64,000 nucleotides of DNA from JAYEIA01 sp964472505 (GCA_964472505.1 CAYYQW010000009.1:1-64000), one strand, 5' to 3'; positions 43,282 to 52,210 are shown, counted from the stretch's first letter. A program made the numbers and translations. Notes: generated by a model not told the origin, from the sequence alone.

Positions 43282-43965
43282 ATGAAAAAGTTATTTTTAT
43301 TTACAGCCTTAGCTTTTTTTGGCTTGCAAATTTCAGCACAAGATATTAATTTTAAACAGAATAATTTTAGTTCTTTCGCTGATTGGGCATTTTATGTCGG
43401 TGAATCCGAAGGCGAAGGTGCCGATATTCAATACGGTCTTACTCATAATTTTACTTACGGCCTGAAATACATGCGTGGGCTTCATCATGCATTTGGCGTA
43501 GGTATTGGGCTGCATTATCAGTATCAGGCTTTTCACATGGAGCAGGTAGATACTAAATTGGTGCCAAATACTGCACTCCATGATCAGGAAATTTTCAAAT
43601 TGCATAATCTGGGCACCGAAGTATTTATGCGTTTTACCCTTAAAAGAGAACTCAGCAAACCTGTCGTTTATTTGGAAGCCGGCGGATACGGTAATTGGGC
43701 TTACGGAATAAATCATGAAACCTACAACGAAGTGGAGATGACGATTATTCCTGACGGTTACACAGAATTGACAGCTATCAGAAGCGGACTTACTTATTTT
43801 GAGGCGCTCAATTATGGCCTAAGTGCAAAGTTGGGTTATAAAATGTTTGCTTTGATAGGTTCCTATCGTTTGTCGGATTATTTCACAAGTGATTTCAAAG
43901 AGCAAGTTACCGATGCAGAATTCCCCAGATTAACAATCGGAATTCAGTTTAACCCGATGCGATAA
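43282..43965 (+). CDS. Outer-membrane beta-barrel protein, unknown function
   Basis: A 227-aa protein with a signal peptide (MKKLFLFTALAFFGLQISAQ). The mature part is made of amphipathic strands rich in aromatic residues (HAFGVGIGLHYQYQAF, YLEAGGYGNWAYGI, LSAKLGYKMFALIGSYRLSD). It ends LTIGIQFNPMR, close to a barrel end strand. It fits the general porin-like class of Bacteroidota. The start MKKLFLF at 43282 is preferred to a frame opening 60 bases upstream, because it follows a good promoter. A terminator lies 45 bases after the stop. Confidence 0.75.
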   Translation: MKKLFLFTALAFFGLQISAQDINFKQNNFSSFADWAFYVGESEGEGADIQYGLTHNFTYGLKYMRGLHHAFGVGIGLHYQYQAFHMEQVDTKLVPNTALHDQEIFKLHNLGTEVFMRFTLKRELSKPVVYLEAGGYGNWAYGINHETYNEVEMTIIPDGYTELTAIRSGLTYFEALNYGLSAKLGYKMFALIGSYRLSDYFTSDFKEQVTDAEFPRLTIGIQFNPMR

Positions 43966-44010
43966 ATTATAAATCAACCCATTCGGTTCTTCCGAAAATA
44001 CTGAATGCTC

Positions 44011-44050
44011 GGCCAACACAATTTTAATTGTCTGTTTGCCGGGCTTTTTT
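44011..44050 (+). terminator. Terminator after the beta-barrel gene
   Basis: The arms GGC-AACA-CAATT and AATTG-TGTT-GCC (44011-44040, with small bulges) are followed by a run of eight T. The T-run continues directly into the -7 box for menG, so terminator and promoter overlap. Confidence 0.75.
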
Positions 44051-44059
44051 TTATTTTTG
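44028..44059 (+). promoter_or_regulatory. TTG-N21-TATTTTTG promoter for menG
   Basis: TTG (44028-44030) and TATTTTTG (44052-44059) are 21 bases apart. The -33 element lies in the 3' arm of the preceding terminator hairpin. The ATG of menG follows 24 bases later. Confidence 0.55.
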
Positions 44060-44083
44060 CGTTTTGTATCTAAAGAAAACCCT

Positions 44084-44818
44084 ATGCAAGACTCTAAAGT
44101 AAAGCCCTATAAAAACAAAGGCATGAGCAAAAAAAAGGAAGTAGCGCTCATGTTTGATAAAATTGCTCATCGCTACGATTTTTTAAATCATTTTTTATCC
44201 TTGAATATTGATAAAATTTGGCGGCGAAAAGCCGTTAAATCACTCAGCGATATACAACCCAAAGCCATATTGGATGTCGCATGCGGAACCGGTGATTTGG
44301 CCATTTCCATGCACGAAAAATATCAACCCGAAATACTTGTAGGTATCGACATATCGGAGCAAATGCTTGAATACGGAAAGAGAAAATTGCGAAAGAAAGG
44401 CTTAGATTCGAAAATACAACTTGAAATCGGTGATTCCGAAAATATTAATTATCCCGACAAGCGTTTTGATGCCGTGACGGCAGCTTTCGGTGTGCGCAAT
44501 TTTGAAAACCTGCAAGCAGGTATAAACGAAATGCATCGCGTTTTAAAAGCCGGCGGAAAAATTGTCATTTTAGAATTCTCGCAACCTCAAAAATTTCCCG
44601 TAAAGCAGCTCTATCGGTTTTATTTTTTAAGAATTCTTCCTTTTATCGGCAAACTTTTTTCAAAAGACGATTCCGCTTATACATACCTTCCCGAATCGGT
44701 AGGAGCTTTTCCCTACGGGGAGGATTTTTTGGAGGTTTTGAATAAAGCCGGCTTTAAGAACACAGACGCGCATACCCTTACTTTTGGAATTGCTGCAATT
44801 TATACCGGTGAGAAGTAG
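44084..44818 (+). CDS. menG: Demethylmenaquinone methyltransferase
   Basis: A 244-aa UbiE/MenG-family SAM methyltransferase. The SAM loop is LDVACGTGDLAISM and the family motifs are MFDKIAHRYDFLNHFLSLNI, FDAVTAAFGVRNFENL and VGAFPYGEDFLEVLNKAGF. It C-methylates demethylmenaquinone in the last step of menaquinone synthesis; Bacteroidota use menaquinone, so menG is preferred over ubiE. ATG 44084 gives the usual length; an upstream in-frame start would add 16 residues encoded within the promoter. Confidence 0.93.
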   Translation: MQDSKVKPYKNKGMSKKKEVALMFDKIAHRYDFLNHFLSLNIDKIWRRKAVKSLSDIQPKAILDVACGTGDLAISMHEKYQPEILVGIDISEQMLEYGKRKLRKKGLDSKIQLEIGDSENINYPDKRFDAVTAAFGVRNFENLQAGINEMHRVLKAGGKIVILEFSQPQKFPVKQLYRFYFLRILPFIGKLFSKDDSAYTYLPESVGAFPYGEDFLEVLNKAGFKNTDAHTLTFGIAAIYTGEK

Positions 44819-45100
44819 TTATTTACTTCCGACATTGAATCCGTTTGTAAATTTCTTTAAGATAAAATGCCGGAAGGGAATTAAGGCAAAACCCTTTTTT
44901 TATATTGAACACAGCGCAATAGTTTGTAAAACGAAATCCGGTTGCACTTTTCAAATTAAACGGATATCGGAAAAATATTTTTCAAGTCTTTTGGTGAAAA
45001 AATACTATTTGAGCCGCATTTATGATATTTCCGCAGGATAATATATGTTAAATACCGTATATTTTATTATCTTTGGTTTAAAACAAAAAATAAGTTAAGC
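44819..45100 (+). promoter_or_regulatory. Spacer between menG and yaaA with -7 box TATCTTTG
   Basis: These 282 bases contain no gene I can support; an 85-codon frame overlapping menG has no recognisable pattern. An exact TAnnTTTG box at 45068-45075 lies 25 bases before the yaaA start. No hairpin or repeat stands out elsewhere in it. Confidence 0.5.
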
Positions 45101-45865
45101 ATGAAAATAGTTATTTCACCGGCCAAGCGCCTCGATTTTAAAAGCAAAGTACCCGTAAAAAAACATACACAGCCCGTTTTTACCGATGAATCGAAAACTT
45201 TAATAAAAATTCTCAGAGAAAAATCGGTAACAGAACTCAAAGATTTAATGAAGCTAAGTTCCGATTTGGCTCAACTGAATCATGAGCGCTACGCTAAATG
45301 GCAATTACCCTTTACGGGAAAAAATGCCAAACAGGCACTCTTTGCTTTTGAAGGCGATGTGTTTAAAGCCCTTGACAAAGACAGTCTTAAAAAAGCTGAT
45401 ATTAACTATTTGCAAGAGCATTTGCGCATACTTTCCGGACTGCACGGTGTGCTTCGTCCGCTGGATTTAATACAGCCGCATCGCTTAGAAGGCGGAACTA
45501 AATTGGAAAACGACAAAGGCGATAATTTATATAAATTTTGGGGCGATAAAATTACCGATTTCATAAATAAAGAAATTGAAAAAGACGGAGACAAAACCTT
45601 GATAAATTTAGCTTCAAACGAATATTTTAAATATATAAATAAGAAAAAATTAGAGGCGGATATGCTTAGTTTAAATTTCAAACAATATAAAAACGGAAAA
45701 TTAAAGACGATTGCCATTTATGCCAAAAAAGCCCGAGGCATGATGTTGCATTATATGAGCAAAAACCGTATTGATAAGACTGAGGATTTAAAAGGTTTTG
45801 ATTATGACGGCTATGCCTACAGTGAGGAGTATTCAAAAAATAATGAATTAATGTTTATCCGATGA
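45101..45865 (+). CDS. yaaA: YaaA family peroxide-stress protein (DUF328)
   Basis: A 254-aa protein starting MKIVISPAKRLDF, the invariant YaaA N-terminus, with YLQEHLRILSGLHGVLRPLD, PHRLEGGTKL, INLASNEYFKYI and KKARGMMLHYM. YaaA lowers intracellular iron and limits oxidative DNA damage under hydrogen peroxide stress in E. coli, and the fold binds DNA. It overlaps the following T9SS cargo gene by four bases (ATGA), an unusual pairing of a cytosolic stress protein with a secreted protein. Confidence 0.93.
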   Translation: MKIVISPAKRLDFKSKVPVKKHTQPVFTDESKTLIKILREKSVTELKDLMKLSSDLAQLNHERYAKWQLPFTGKNAKQALFAFEGDVFKALDKDSLKKADINYLQEHLRILSGLHGVLRPLDLIQPHRLEGGTKLENDKGDNLYKFWGDKITDFINKEIEKDGDKTLINLASNEYFKYINKKKLEADMLSLNFKQYKNGKLKTIAIYAKKARGMMLHYMSKNRIDKTEDLKGFDYDGYAYSEEYSKNNELMFIR

Positions 45866-46356
45866 TTATAAAATGCCGAAAAGCGCTTGGATTGATTGTT
45901 GCTTTTGCTTTAAGCACGGGATTTTATGTTAATGCACAAACAATCAGTCATTTTGATATAAGCTATGCTTCCGTGCAGGCTTCGGGAACCCTTTTGGGCG
46001 GCGGTACTCAAATTTGGCAGCCGCAAAATTCCGACCAAAAATTGACCGATGGTTTTCTTCAACCGAATAAAAAGAATGTACAGGTTTTGCCATCCTTAGC
46101 GGGTAAAAAAAATAAAGCGAGATTTTACCCTAATCCGGTTTCGGATAAACTATTTTTCTCATTTGAATATGAGTATAAGTTCGAAAGAGTCCTATGTATT
46201 TCAGATCTTTCGGGACGGATTCATAAAAGATTGAGCCTTCATAGCGCATCCGGCACAATTGATCTTTCAGAGCTTCAAAACGGTATTTATTTTCTCAAAA
46301 TTAATAAAAACGGTTCCGATTTTTATCGTATCTTTAAGATTAGTGTCGTCAGGTAG
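45862..46356 (+). CDS. Small secreted protein with type IX secretion sorting domain
   Basis: A 164-aa protein with a signal peptide (ending near VNAQ), a short mature region of about 50 residues, and a C-terminal T9SS type A sorting domain (FYPNPVSDKLFFSF, then ISDLSGRIHKRLSL, LSELQNGIYFLKINKNG and a final strand YRIFKISVVR). The domain targets proteins through the outer membrane to the cell surface, which shows that the organism has a type IX secretion system. The passenger is very small (SYASVQASGTLLGGGTQIW). It is coupled to yaaA by a four-base overlap. Confidence 0.88.
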   Translation: MIIKCRKALGLIVAFALSTGFYVNAQTISHFDISYASVQASGTLLGGGTQIWQPQNSDQKLTDGFLQPNKKNVQVLPSLAGKKNKARFYPNPVSDKLFFSFEYEYKFERVLCISDLSGRIHKRLSLHSASGTIDLSELQNGIYFLKINKNGSDFYRIFKISVVR

Positions 46357-46439
46357 AATAGTTGAGAAAATGAGAAATTTCCGGTTTTTTCTGTAAATAG
46401 CTTGACTTTTTGTAAAATGCACGGTCGTCTGCTGTTTTG

Positions 46440-46492
46440 CGGTGGCTGAGCATTTCGACAAAAGCTCAATAACCACCTGTTGAAGCCGGTTA
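46440..46492. repeat. CTTCGACAAG modular palindrome, copy C (partial, inverted)
   Basis: Read on the minus strand it contains GGTTATTGAGCTTTTGTCGA and ATGCTCAG, matching the first module of copy A (41286-41312) almost base for base, preceded by CCGGCTTCAACAGG as in copy B. GGTGG and CCACC form a closing stem. The second module (CTCAGTCTC hairpin) is absent. Confidence 0.75.
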
Positions 46493-46557
46493 TAATAAAG
46501 CTGTTGTATGTTGATTGTATGCCATGCTCCTTTTAAAATTCCATAAAAATTTAACTT

Positions 46558-48780
46558 ATGAAAGCCTTCACATTACTTTTTGTTTTTCTTTTTGTATTTG
46601 CATTTGCTCTTATGGCTCAGAATGTGCCGCAGGGTATTAATTATCAAGCTGCTGCGCGAAATTCGCAAGGCGAAATACTGCCCGATCGTGAAATTATGGC
46701 AGAAATTAGTTTGTATCTTGATTCTGAGACTGAACCGCCCGTTTACCGTGAAATTCAAGAATGCCAATCGAACAGCTATGGTATTTTTAATCTTACCATA
46801 GGTCAGGGTACGCCCTTAAATGACGGCCTTACGGATGATTTTTCGCAAATTGACTGGTTAAGCGGAAGTTACATTCTGAAAGTTCGAGCCGATTTCGGAA
46901 CCAATGAATTTCTCAGCGGAATGCAAGAGCTCGGCAGTTATAAGCTGCTTTCTGTTCCTTACGCTTTTTCGGCTGATAAAGCCGTAACGGCCGACAGCCT
47001 TACCGGCAACATAACTCTGAATTTGGAAGACTTGAATAATGTAGATGCCGAGTCGCCGGCTCACATGCAACTTATTGCCTGGGATGCCGATAATCAGCGT
47101 TGGATTCTCAGCGACCCGGGCGGATTGCCCGATGTATTTCTGCGCCGAGACGGCAGTACCGATTTAACGGCTGATTGGATGATTAGCAATTTCAGCATCC
47201 GCTTGCAAAACGGTAATATGGATTTGGAAAACGGACGCTTAACGGCTTCGGAATTAAGCGGTTTGACCGGCTTGCCCGTTGCCGAATTTTCTAATGATGC
47301 ATCACTTGCCGACAGCAGCGATTTTTCCGTCCCTGTAGAAAGTGCCGTAAAAGCTTATGTGGATAATTCTGTGGCCTCCGGAGCTTGGAGTGCCGATACG
47401 GAAGCTGTTTTTATGCGAGAAGAAAAGAAATTGGGAATCGGCACTTCAATGCCTTCGGATAAATTTCATTTGCTCTTGGAAAATGAACAGGGGTTTTTGA
47501 TTGAAGGTACCTACGGAGGACCAGTTCCGGATTTGAATGCCGGTACGCGTTTGACTTTTTATCCCGCCAAGGGAGCTTTCAGAGTCGGTGGACTTAAGGA
47601 TGAGCCCGCTTACTGGAATAATGCTTCGGTCGGAGATTACTCGGCTGCTTTGGGTTATGACATTCAGGCTGCCGGTGATTATTCTTTTGCCGCAGGACGC
47701 CAAAATATTGCTTTCGGCTCATATACGGCAGTGCTCGGAAGAAATAATCAGGCACTTACCAATTATTCATTTTCCGTTGGGCGGAATAATTCTTCAGGCG
47801 CTTTGTACAGTACTACTTTTGGTTACTCAAATTCGGTGTCGGGCATGGCGGCAACGGCATTCGGAGAGGGCAATTTGGCTCGGGGCGATTATTCTACTGC
47901 CACAGGCTTAAATACGCAAACTGCTAAAGCGGACGGCAGCAAAGGCAAAGCTGCTTTTGCTGCCGGAGATTCCACCAGAGCCGAAGGCGACGGCAGTTTT
48001 GTTTTCGGTAAGGATAATCTGGCTCAGGGCGATTTTTCAACAGCCGGCGGCGAGGCTAATTATACTTCATCCGGCGGTATTTCTGCGGCCGTATTCGGAA
48101 AAGACAACCGTTGCGAAGGCAATTTTTCTTTCGCAAGCGGTCATAATTTGATTGCAAAATCTTATACGGAAGCTGTCTTCGGGCGATATAATACCAATTC
48201 GGGCGGTAGCTCATCTTCTTGGGTTTCCGGTGAGGCTTTATTTGTGGTGGGTAACGGAACTGATGATTTTAATCGTTCCAATGCTTTCATTGTGTTGAAA
48301 GACGGAAGTGTAGGAGTAGCTCTCGGAAATTCGACGCCCCAGGTTGCTTTTCAGGTAGGAAATTCCGGAGACGGTTCTAAAGCTATTGCTAATGATTGGG
48401 ATATACATTCGGACAAGCGTTTAAAAAGAGATATTCAGGTCATTGATTCGGCAAGCCGGAAATTAAGTGATTTAGAGGGTTATTATTTTTATTGGGACAA
48501 TAAAAAAGATACTACCCGGCAAATTGGGCTGATAGCTCAGGAAGTTGAGAAAATATTTCCGGAATTGGTATCCACACAAAAAAATGGATATAAAACCCTT
48601 AGCTATTCTGTATTAACGGCTGTTCTGATTCAAGCTTTTAATGAACAAAGATCAGAATTCGAAAAGATAGAAGAAGAAAACAAACAAATGAAAGTGCGTA
48701 TAGAACGATTGGAACAACAAAATGAGGAGATATTGGAATACATTAGGGCTGAAGCTAATATAAAGATGCTTAAAGAATAG
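46558..48780 (+). CDS. YadA-head/tail-fibre-like surface protein with S74 chaperone domain
   Basis: A 740-aa protein. A signal peptide (ending LMAQ) precedes an N-terminal region common in Bacteroidota surface fibres (NVPQGINYQAAARNSQGEIL). YadA-like head repeats run from about 360 to 560 (GDYSAALGYDIQAAGDYSFA, GDYSTATGLN, GDGSFVFGKDN). A C-terminal Peptidase_S74 intramolecular chaperone contains the self-cleavage dyad S618/K623 (SDKRLKRDI) and GLIAQEVEKIFPELV, and ends in a coiled coil. S74 domains guide trimerisation and are then cut off. An adhesin or surface fibre is likely. It has no T9SS domain. Confidence 0.87.
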   Translation: MKAFTLLFVFLFVFAFALMAQNVPQGINYQAAARNSQGEILPDREIMAEISLYLDSETEPPVYREIQECQSNSYGIFNLTIGQGTPLNDGLTDDFSQIDWLSGSYILKVRADFGTNEFLSGMQELGSYKLLSVPYAFSADKAVTADSLTGNITLNLEDLNNVDAESPAHMQLIAWDADNQRWILSDPGGLPDVFLRRDGSTDLTADWMISNFSIRLQNGNMDLENGRLTASELSGLTGLPVAEFSNDASLADSSDFSVPVESAVKAYVDNSVASGAWSADTEAVFMREEKKLGIGTSMPSDKFHLLLENEQGFLIEGTYGGPVPDLNAGTRLTFYPAKGAFRVGGLKDEPAYWNNASVGDYSAALGYDIQAAGDYSFAAGRQNIAFGSYTAVLGRNNQALTNYSFSVGRNNSSGALYSTTFGYSNSVSGMAATAFGEGNLARGDYSTATGLNTQTAKADGSKGKAAFAAGDSTRAEGDGSFVFGKDNLAQGDFSTAGGEANYTSSGGISAAVFGKDNRCEGNFSFASGHNLIAKSYTEAVFGRYNTNSGGSSSSWVSGEALFVVGNGTDDFNRSNAFIVLKDGSVGVALGNSTPQVAFQVGNSGDGSKAIANDWDIHSDKRLKRDIQVIDSASRKLSDLEGYYFYWDNKKDTTRQIGLIAQEVEKIFPELVSTQKNGYKTLSYSVLTAVLIQAFNEQRSEFEKIEEENKQMKVRIERLEQQNEEILEYIRAEANIKMLKE

Positions 48781-48854
48781 GGCTTTTTTTGTTGGAAAAA
48801 TAAAAATAAAAAGGCAGTTTTGCATTTTAGTCAAAAATCAAAAAAAATATTTGT

Positions 48855-49226
48855 ATGAGTAATGAACTAAGCGGAAAAGTCGTTAAAATATTGCCGGAAC
48901 AAACCGGCCAAGGCCAATACGGAAAATGGGTGAAACAGGAATTTGTAATTGAAACCATTGATAAATATCCCAAAAAAGTATGTTTTACTACTTGGGCCGA
49001 CAAAACCGATGAAGTAAAAAAACTTTTTGAAGGCGATGAGGTTACCGTAAGTTTTAATGCTGAGAGCCGCGAATTCCGAGAGCGTTGGTATACCGATTTG
49101 AAAGCCTGGAAAATACAAAAAGCCGGCGCCGGTTCAGGCTCGAGCGGCGGACAGGGGAAACCGGATTTTCCTCCGATTACCGAAGATGATATCCCCCCGG
49201 AAGAAAATGAAGATTTACCATTTTAA
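48855..49226 (+). CDS. DUF3127 protein with SSB-like acidic tail
   Basis: A 123-aa protein. Residues 1-90 are the DUF3127 domain (LSGKVVKILPEQTGQGQYGK, WVKQEFVIET, DEVTVSFNAESREF), whose strand pattern resembles an OB fold. A Gly/Ser linker (GAGSGSSGGQG) leads to an acidic tail ending PPEENEDLPF, very like the SSB C-terminal tip (DDDIPF) that recruits DNA-repair proteins. A role in single-stranded DNA binding is therefore plausible but inferred. DUF3127 is largely confined to Bacteroidota. Confidence 0.88.
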   Translation: MSNELSGKVVKILPEQTGQGQYGKWVKQEFVIETIDKYPKKVCFTTWADKTDEVKKLFEGDEVTVSFNAESREFRERWYTDLKAWKIQKAGAGSGSSGGQGKPDFPPITEDDIPPEENEDLPF

Positions 49227-49245
49227 TTGAATACATACAGTATTT

Positions 49246-49278
49246 TTGTCGCAGACATAATTCGGCACTTTACTTTTG
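49246..49278 (+). promoter_or_regulatory. TTG-N22-TACTTTTG promoter
   Basis: TTG at 49246-49248 and an exact TAnnTTTG box (49271-49278) are 22 bases apart, 20 bases before the lipoprotein ATG. Confidence 0.6.
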
Positions 49279-49297
49279 ATTAACTAACGGGATTAGC

Positions 49298-49630
49298 ATG
49301 AAACATAAGCTTGGTTTTATATTGACGGCAGCAGCACTTGTTCTTTTTATGGCTTGTGCCGATGACAGTACACAAAAAAAATCTGCCGATGAGCAGAGCG
49401 ATACCTTAGTTTCGGAAAATGAAAAGTCTCCGGCTGCAGATTCCAAAGAAGACAGTATATCATTGAATGATGAAAATGCGGTGAGTGAAAAACCGGGCGA
49501 TTTAGTTGAGGCAAGTAAATACATTTGCCCAAACAGTTGCCCCGAGGGCAATGCAGATTCAGCGGGAAGTTGCCCTGCCTGTGGAATGGACTTGGTTGAA
49601 AACCCCGATTATTCCGAAGCTTCAAATTAG
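49298..49630 (+). CDS. Lipoprotein with heavy-metal-binding domain
   Basis: A 110-aa protein with a lipobox (LFMAC at about residue 21) and an acidic, Ser-rich linker. Its C-terminal metal-binding domain reads KYICPNSCPEGNADSAGSCP, then ACGMDLVEN. This follows the YxCPMxP...GxCPxCGMxL pattern of heavy-metal-binding domains in copper/cation efflux systems, but the usual CPMHP is replaced by CPNSCPEG, which adds a cysteine and drops the His. An envelope metal-handling role is likely; no efflux pump is adjacent. Confidence 0.8.
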   Translation: MKHKLGFILTAAALVLFMACADDSTQKKSADEQSDTLVSENEKSPAADSKEDSISLNDENAVSEKPGDLVEASKYICPNSCPEGNADSAGSCPACGMDLVENPDYSEASN

Positions 49631-49636
49631 TCGGTA

Positions 49637-52210
49637 TTACAGTTTTTGTGCTTGTTTGATGGGGTGTGTGAAATAAAAATCCGTTCCGCTTTTGCCGTCG
49701 GATTCAAAATAAATTTCGCCGCCCAATAATTCTACGATGCCTTGTGAAATAGCTAATCCCAGTCCCGTTCCGCGCGCAGATTTGAGATAATCGTTCTCTA
49801 ACCGGCTGAAACGGGTAAAAATGTATTTTTGCAAATCTTTATTTATTCCGGAGCCGGTATCTTTAACATAAAAAAGTAAGTTCTCATTTTTTACTTCATA
49901 CCCGAAGGTAATCGTCCCTGCTTTAGTATATTTTACGGCATTATCCAGAAGATTTGCCAGAACTTGTTTTAGGCGCACATGGTCGGTGTAGAGCTTAATG
50001 CCGTAATTTTTACTTGTATTTATAAGCTTTATGTCGGCTTTGTTATCTTTTATTTTTCGGTCAAAAATATCGTACAGCTCAGAAAGCAAAAGATCCGCCA
50101 CATACCAGTCTTTTTTTATTGACATTTGCCCCACATCAAGTTTTGATACATCCAGAATATCGTCAATGATTCTCAGCAATTGATTGCTGCTGTTTTTAAT
50201 AATACTGATGTAGTGCTTTCGGGATTCCGGATCCAAATTATCACTGTCCAATAATTGTGAAAACCCTAAAATTCCGTTCATGGGTGTTCTGATTTCGTGC
50301 GACATATTGCTCAAAAAAGCCGATTTGAGCTGATCGGATTCTTCGGCTTTCTCTTTGGCGGCTTTCCACTTTTTAATGGTTTCTTTGTAATTGGTAATCT
50401 CTACCACATTGCCTATTCCGGCCGGTTTCCCTTTGTATTGTATGAGTTTTGCGCTAAAGTTAATCCATTTTATTTTGTTTGTTTTTGTCAGAAGCTTCAT
50501 TTCGTATTGGGCTTTGACTTTTTCCCCCATAAGTCGCTGCATACCTCTGTTTTTTACTTCTTCTCTCATGTCGGGATGCACCACTTCCCAAAACGATTTT
50601 TGTTCAAGCTCTTGCGCATTATATTCGGTTATTTCCCGAACTTTTTCGTTGGTATATACAAATTTTTTGTCTTGATAGATAAATATGCCCGATGCTCCGG
50701 CTTCAGCTAACATTCGGAATTTTTGTTCACTTTCGGACAGAGAGTCCTGAGCTTTTTTTAATTCGTCCACATTTCTCAGAACTATAAATATGGCTTGTTT
50801 ATCATTATAAGTTGTTTTTCTGAAAACGGACGAAACCCAAAGTTTTTTGCCGGACTTTGTTTTAGCTTTTAGGTAATGCGGAGATTGTTCAGCGGCGTTT
50901 TCTTCGATGCTCAGTATGGGAAGGTTAAAATGTTTTTGCCAATTTTCGAGCTCTATAAAGTCGGATAAATTATTGCCTTTTACTTCTTTTACCGTATAAT
51001 CCAGAACATGCTTTACGGCCATGTTCGCATCCAGAATATTCAATGCACTGTCTGAAACTAAAAAGATATCAGATGCCGAATTGTATATGTTGCGATAGCT
51101 CTTTTCTATTTTTAACAGCCTTTGTTTTTGCCTTTCATTGATTTCCATTTCCTGAATAAGGTCGGTAATATCTTTGGCAATGATAATTAGCTGATCACGA
51201 GAGACATTAAGCGTGGATTCCAAATGCAAAACTTCGCCCGTTTTGGTTAAAACCCTTAGAGGAAGAAAAATATCTTCTTCGAAACTCAGTTTGCCTTTTG
51301 CTTTGTATTCATGATAGTATTCTATCACCAATCGGAGCGTTTTGTGCTTGTCCTCCTCAAGAATATAATCCAATGGGTTAGTTCCTTCGAGTTCTTGCGG
51401 GCTATAGCCCAATTTGTGAACGGCTGCCCCGGCGTAAGTGATTACCGGATTTTTTCCGTCTATTTGTACGCGGAAAATATAATCACCGGTGTTTTCAGAA
51501 ATCATTCGGTAGTTTTTTTCACTTTCCTGCAGCTGTGCATAAGCCTCTTCAAGCGCGTCATAACTTTCTTCCAGCTCTGCTTGCGTGGCTTCTTGAAGTT
51601 GGTTCAATGTGTACAATTCATGGTTTAGCGCATGCAATTTCTTTAGGTTTTCAGCTTCTTCCTTCTCCTTTTCTATGCGGAATGTAATGTCTTTACTGAT
51701 AACTAAAACCATAAAATCAGTATTTTCGGGAAGGTCTATTAAAACTACCTTTCTTTCCGTAGTTTTGATATTATCGTTGGCAGTCTTTTGTTTTACGATG
51801 CTTTCAGTATAACCGGTTTTTATGAGTTTTTCTTTGGCTTTATCAAAGATTGACGGTTCATCCAAAAACTCTTTTATGTGTGCTCCTATAACTTGTTCAT
51901 AAGGTAAATTTAATTGGGCTATAAATGCGGGATTGGCAGTAATTATGTATCCCTTGTTGTCGGTTAAGTAAACCCCGTCCGGGTCGTTATTGAATAACTG
52001 TTCAAAAAGAATGGCTCCAAGCTCCGGCGACATTTCCTTTATTGGATTTAAAGGGTGCAAATTGTCGGTCGTTTGTTTCGATCGCTTGGCGGAAAAACCG
52101 GCAAGTTTTTTTCTCAGCCGGAGAATTTCTTTTTTGAAAATTTGATTCTCCGCTTTGAGTTGATTTAATTTACTTGACATTGCTTCGACGGCAGCTTCGT
52201 TTTTTTCCAT
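49637..52210 (-). CDS. Multi-PAS sensor histidine kinase
   Basis: An 857-aa protein without clear transmembrane helices, so it is a soluble sensor. An N-terminal coiled coil (about 1-50) is followed by four PAS domains at roughly 70-185, 230-345, 370-480 and 490-610 (NDPDGVYLTDNKGYIITANP, ENTGDYIFRVQ, LDANMAVKHVLDYT, EAGASGIFIYQDKKFVYTNE). Next come a HisKA domain (SAFLSNMSHEIRTPMNGILG) and a HATPase domain (NLLDNAVKYTKAG, GTGLGLAISQGIVELLGGEI). There is no receiver domain and no adjacent regulator, so it is an orphan kinase. Confidence 0.92.
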   Translation of the reverse strand: MEKNEAAVEAMSSKLNQLKAENQIFKKEILRLRKKLAGFSAKRSKQTTDNLHPLNPIKEMSPELGAILFEQLFNNDPDGVYLTDNKGYIITANPAFIAQLNLPYEQVIGAHIKEFLDEPSIFDKAKEKLIKTGYTESIVKQKTANDNIKTTERKVVLIDLPENTDFMVLVISKDITFRIEKEKEEAENLKKLHALNHELYTLNQLQEATQAELEESYDALEEAYAQLQESEKNYRMISENTGDYIFRVQIDGKNPVITYAGAAVHKLGYSPQELEGTNPLDYILEEDKHKTLRLVIEYYHEYKAKGKLSFEEDIFLPLRVLTKTGEVLHLESTLNVSRDQLIIIAKDITDLIQEMEINERQKQRLLKIEKSYRNIYNSASDIFLVSDSALNILDANMAVKHVLDYTVKEVKGNNLSDFIELENWQKHFNLPILSIEENAAEQSPHYLKAKTKSGKKLWVSSVFRKTTYNDKQAIFIVLRNVDELKKAQDSLSESEQKFRMLAEAGASGIFIYQDKKFVYTNEKVREITEYNAQELEQKSFWEVVHPDMREEVKNRGMQRLMGEKVKAQYEMKLLTKTNKIKWINFSAKLIQYKGKPAGIGNVVEITNYKETIKKWKAAKEKAEESDQLKSAFLSNMSHEIRTPMNGILGFSQLLDSDNLDPESRKHYISIIKNSSNQLLRIIDDILDVSKLDVGQMSIKKDWYVADLLLSELYDIFDRKIKDNKADIKLINTSKNYGIKLYTDHVRLKQVLANLLDNAVKYTKAGTITFGYEVKNENLLFYVKDTGSGINKDLQKYIFTRFSRLENDYLKSARGTGLGLAISQGIVELLGGEIYFESDGKSGTDFYFTHPIKQAQKL

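Noticed and set aside
44784..45041. 85-codon frame downstream of menG
   Set aside because: It overlaps the menG 3' end, has no start context, and shows no recognisable pattern.
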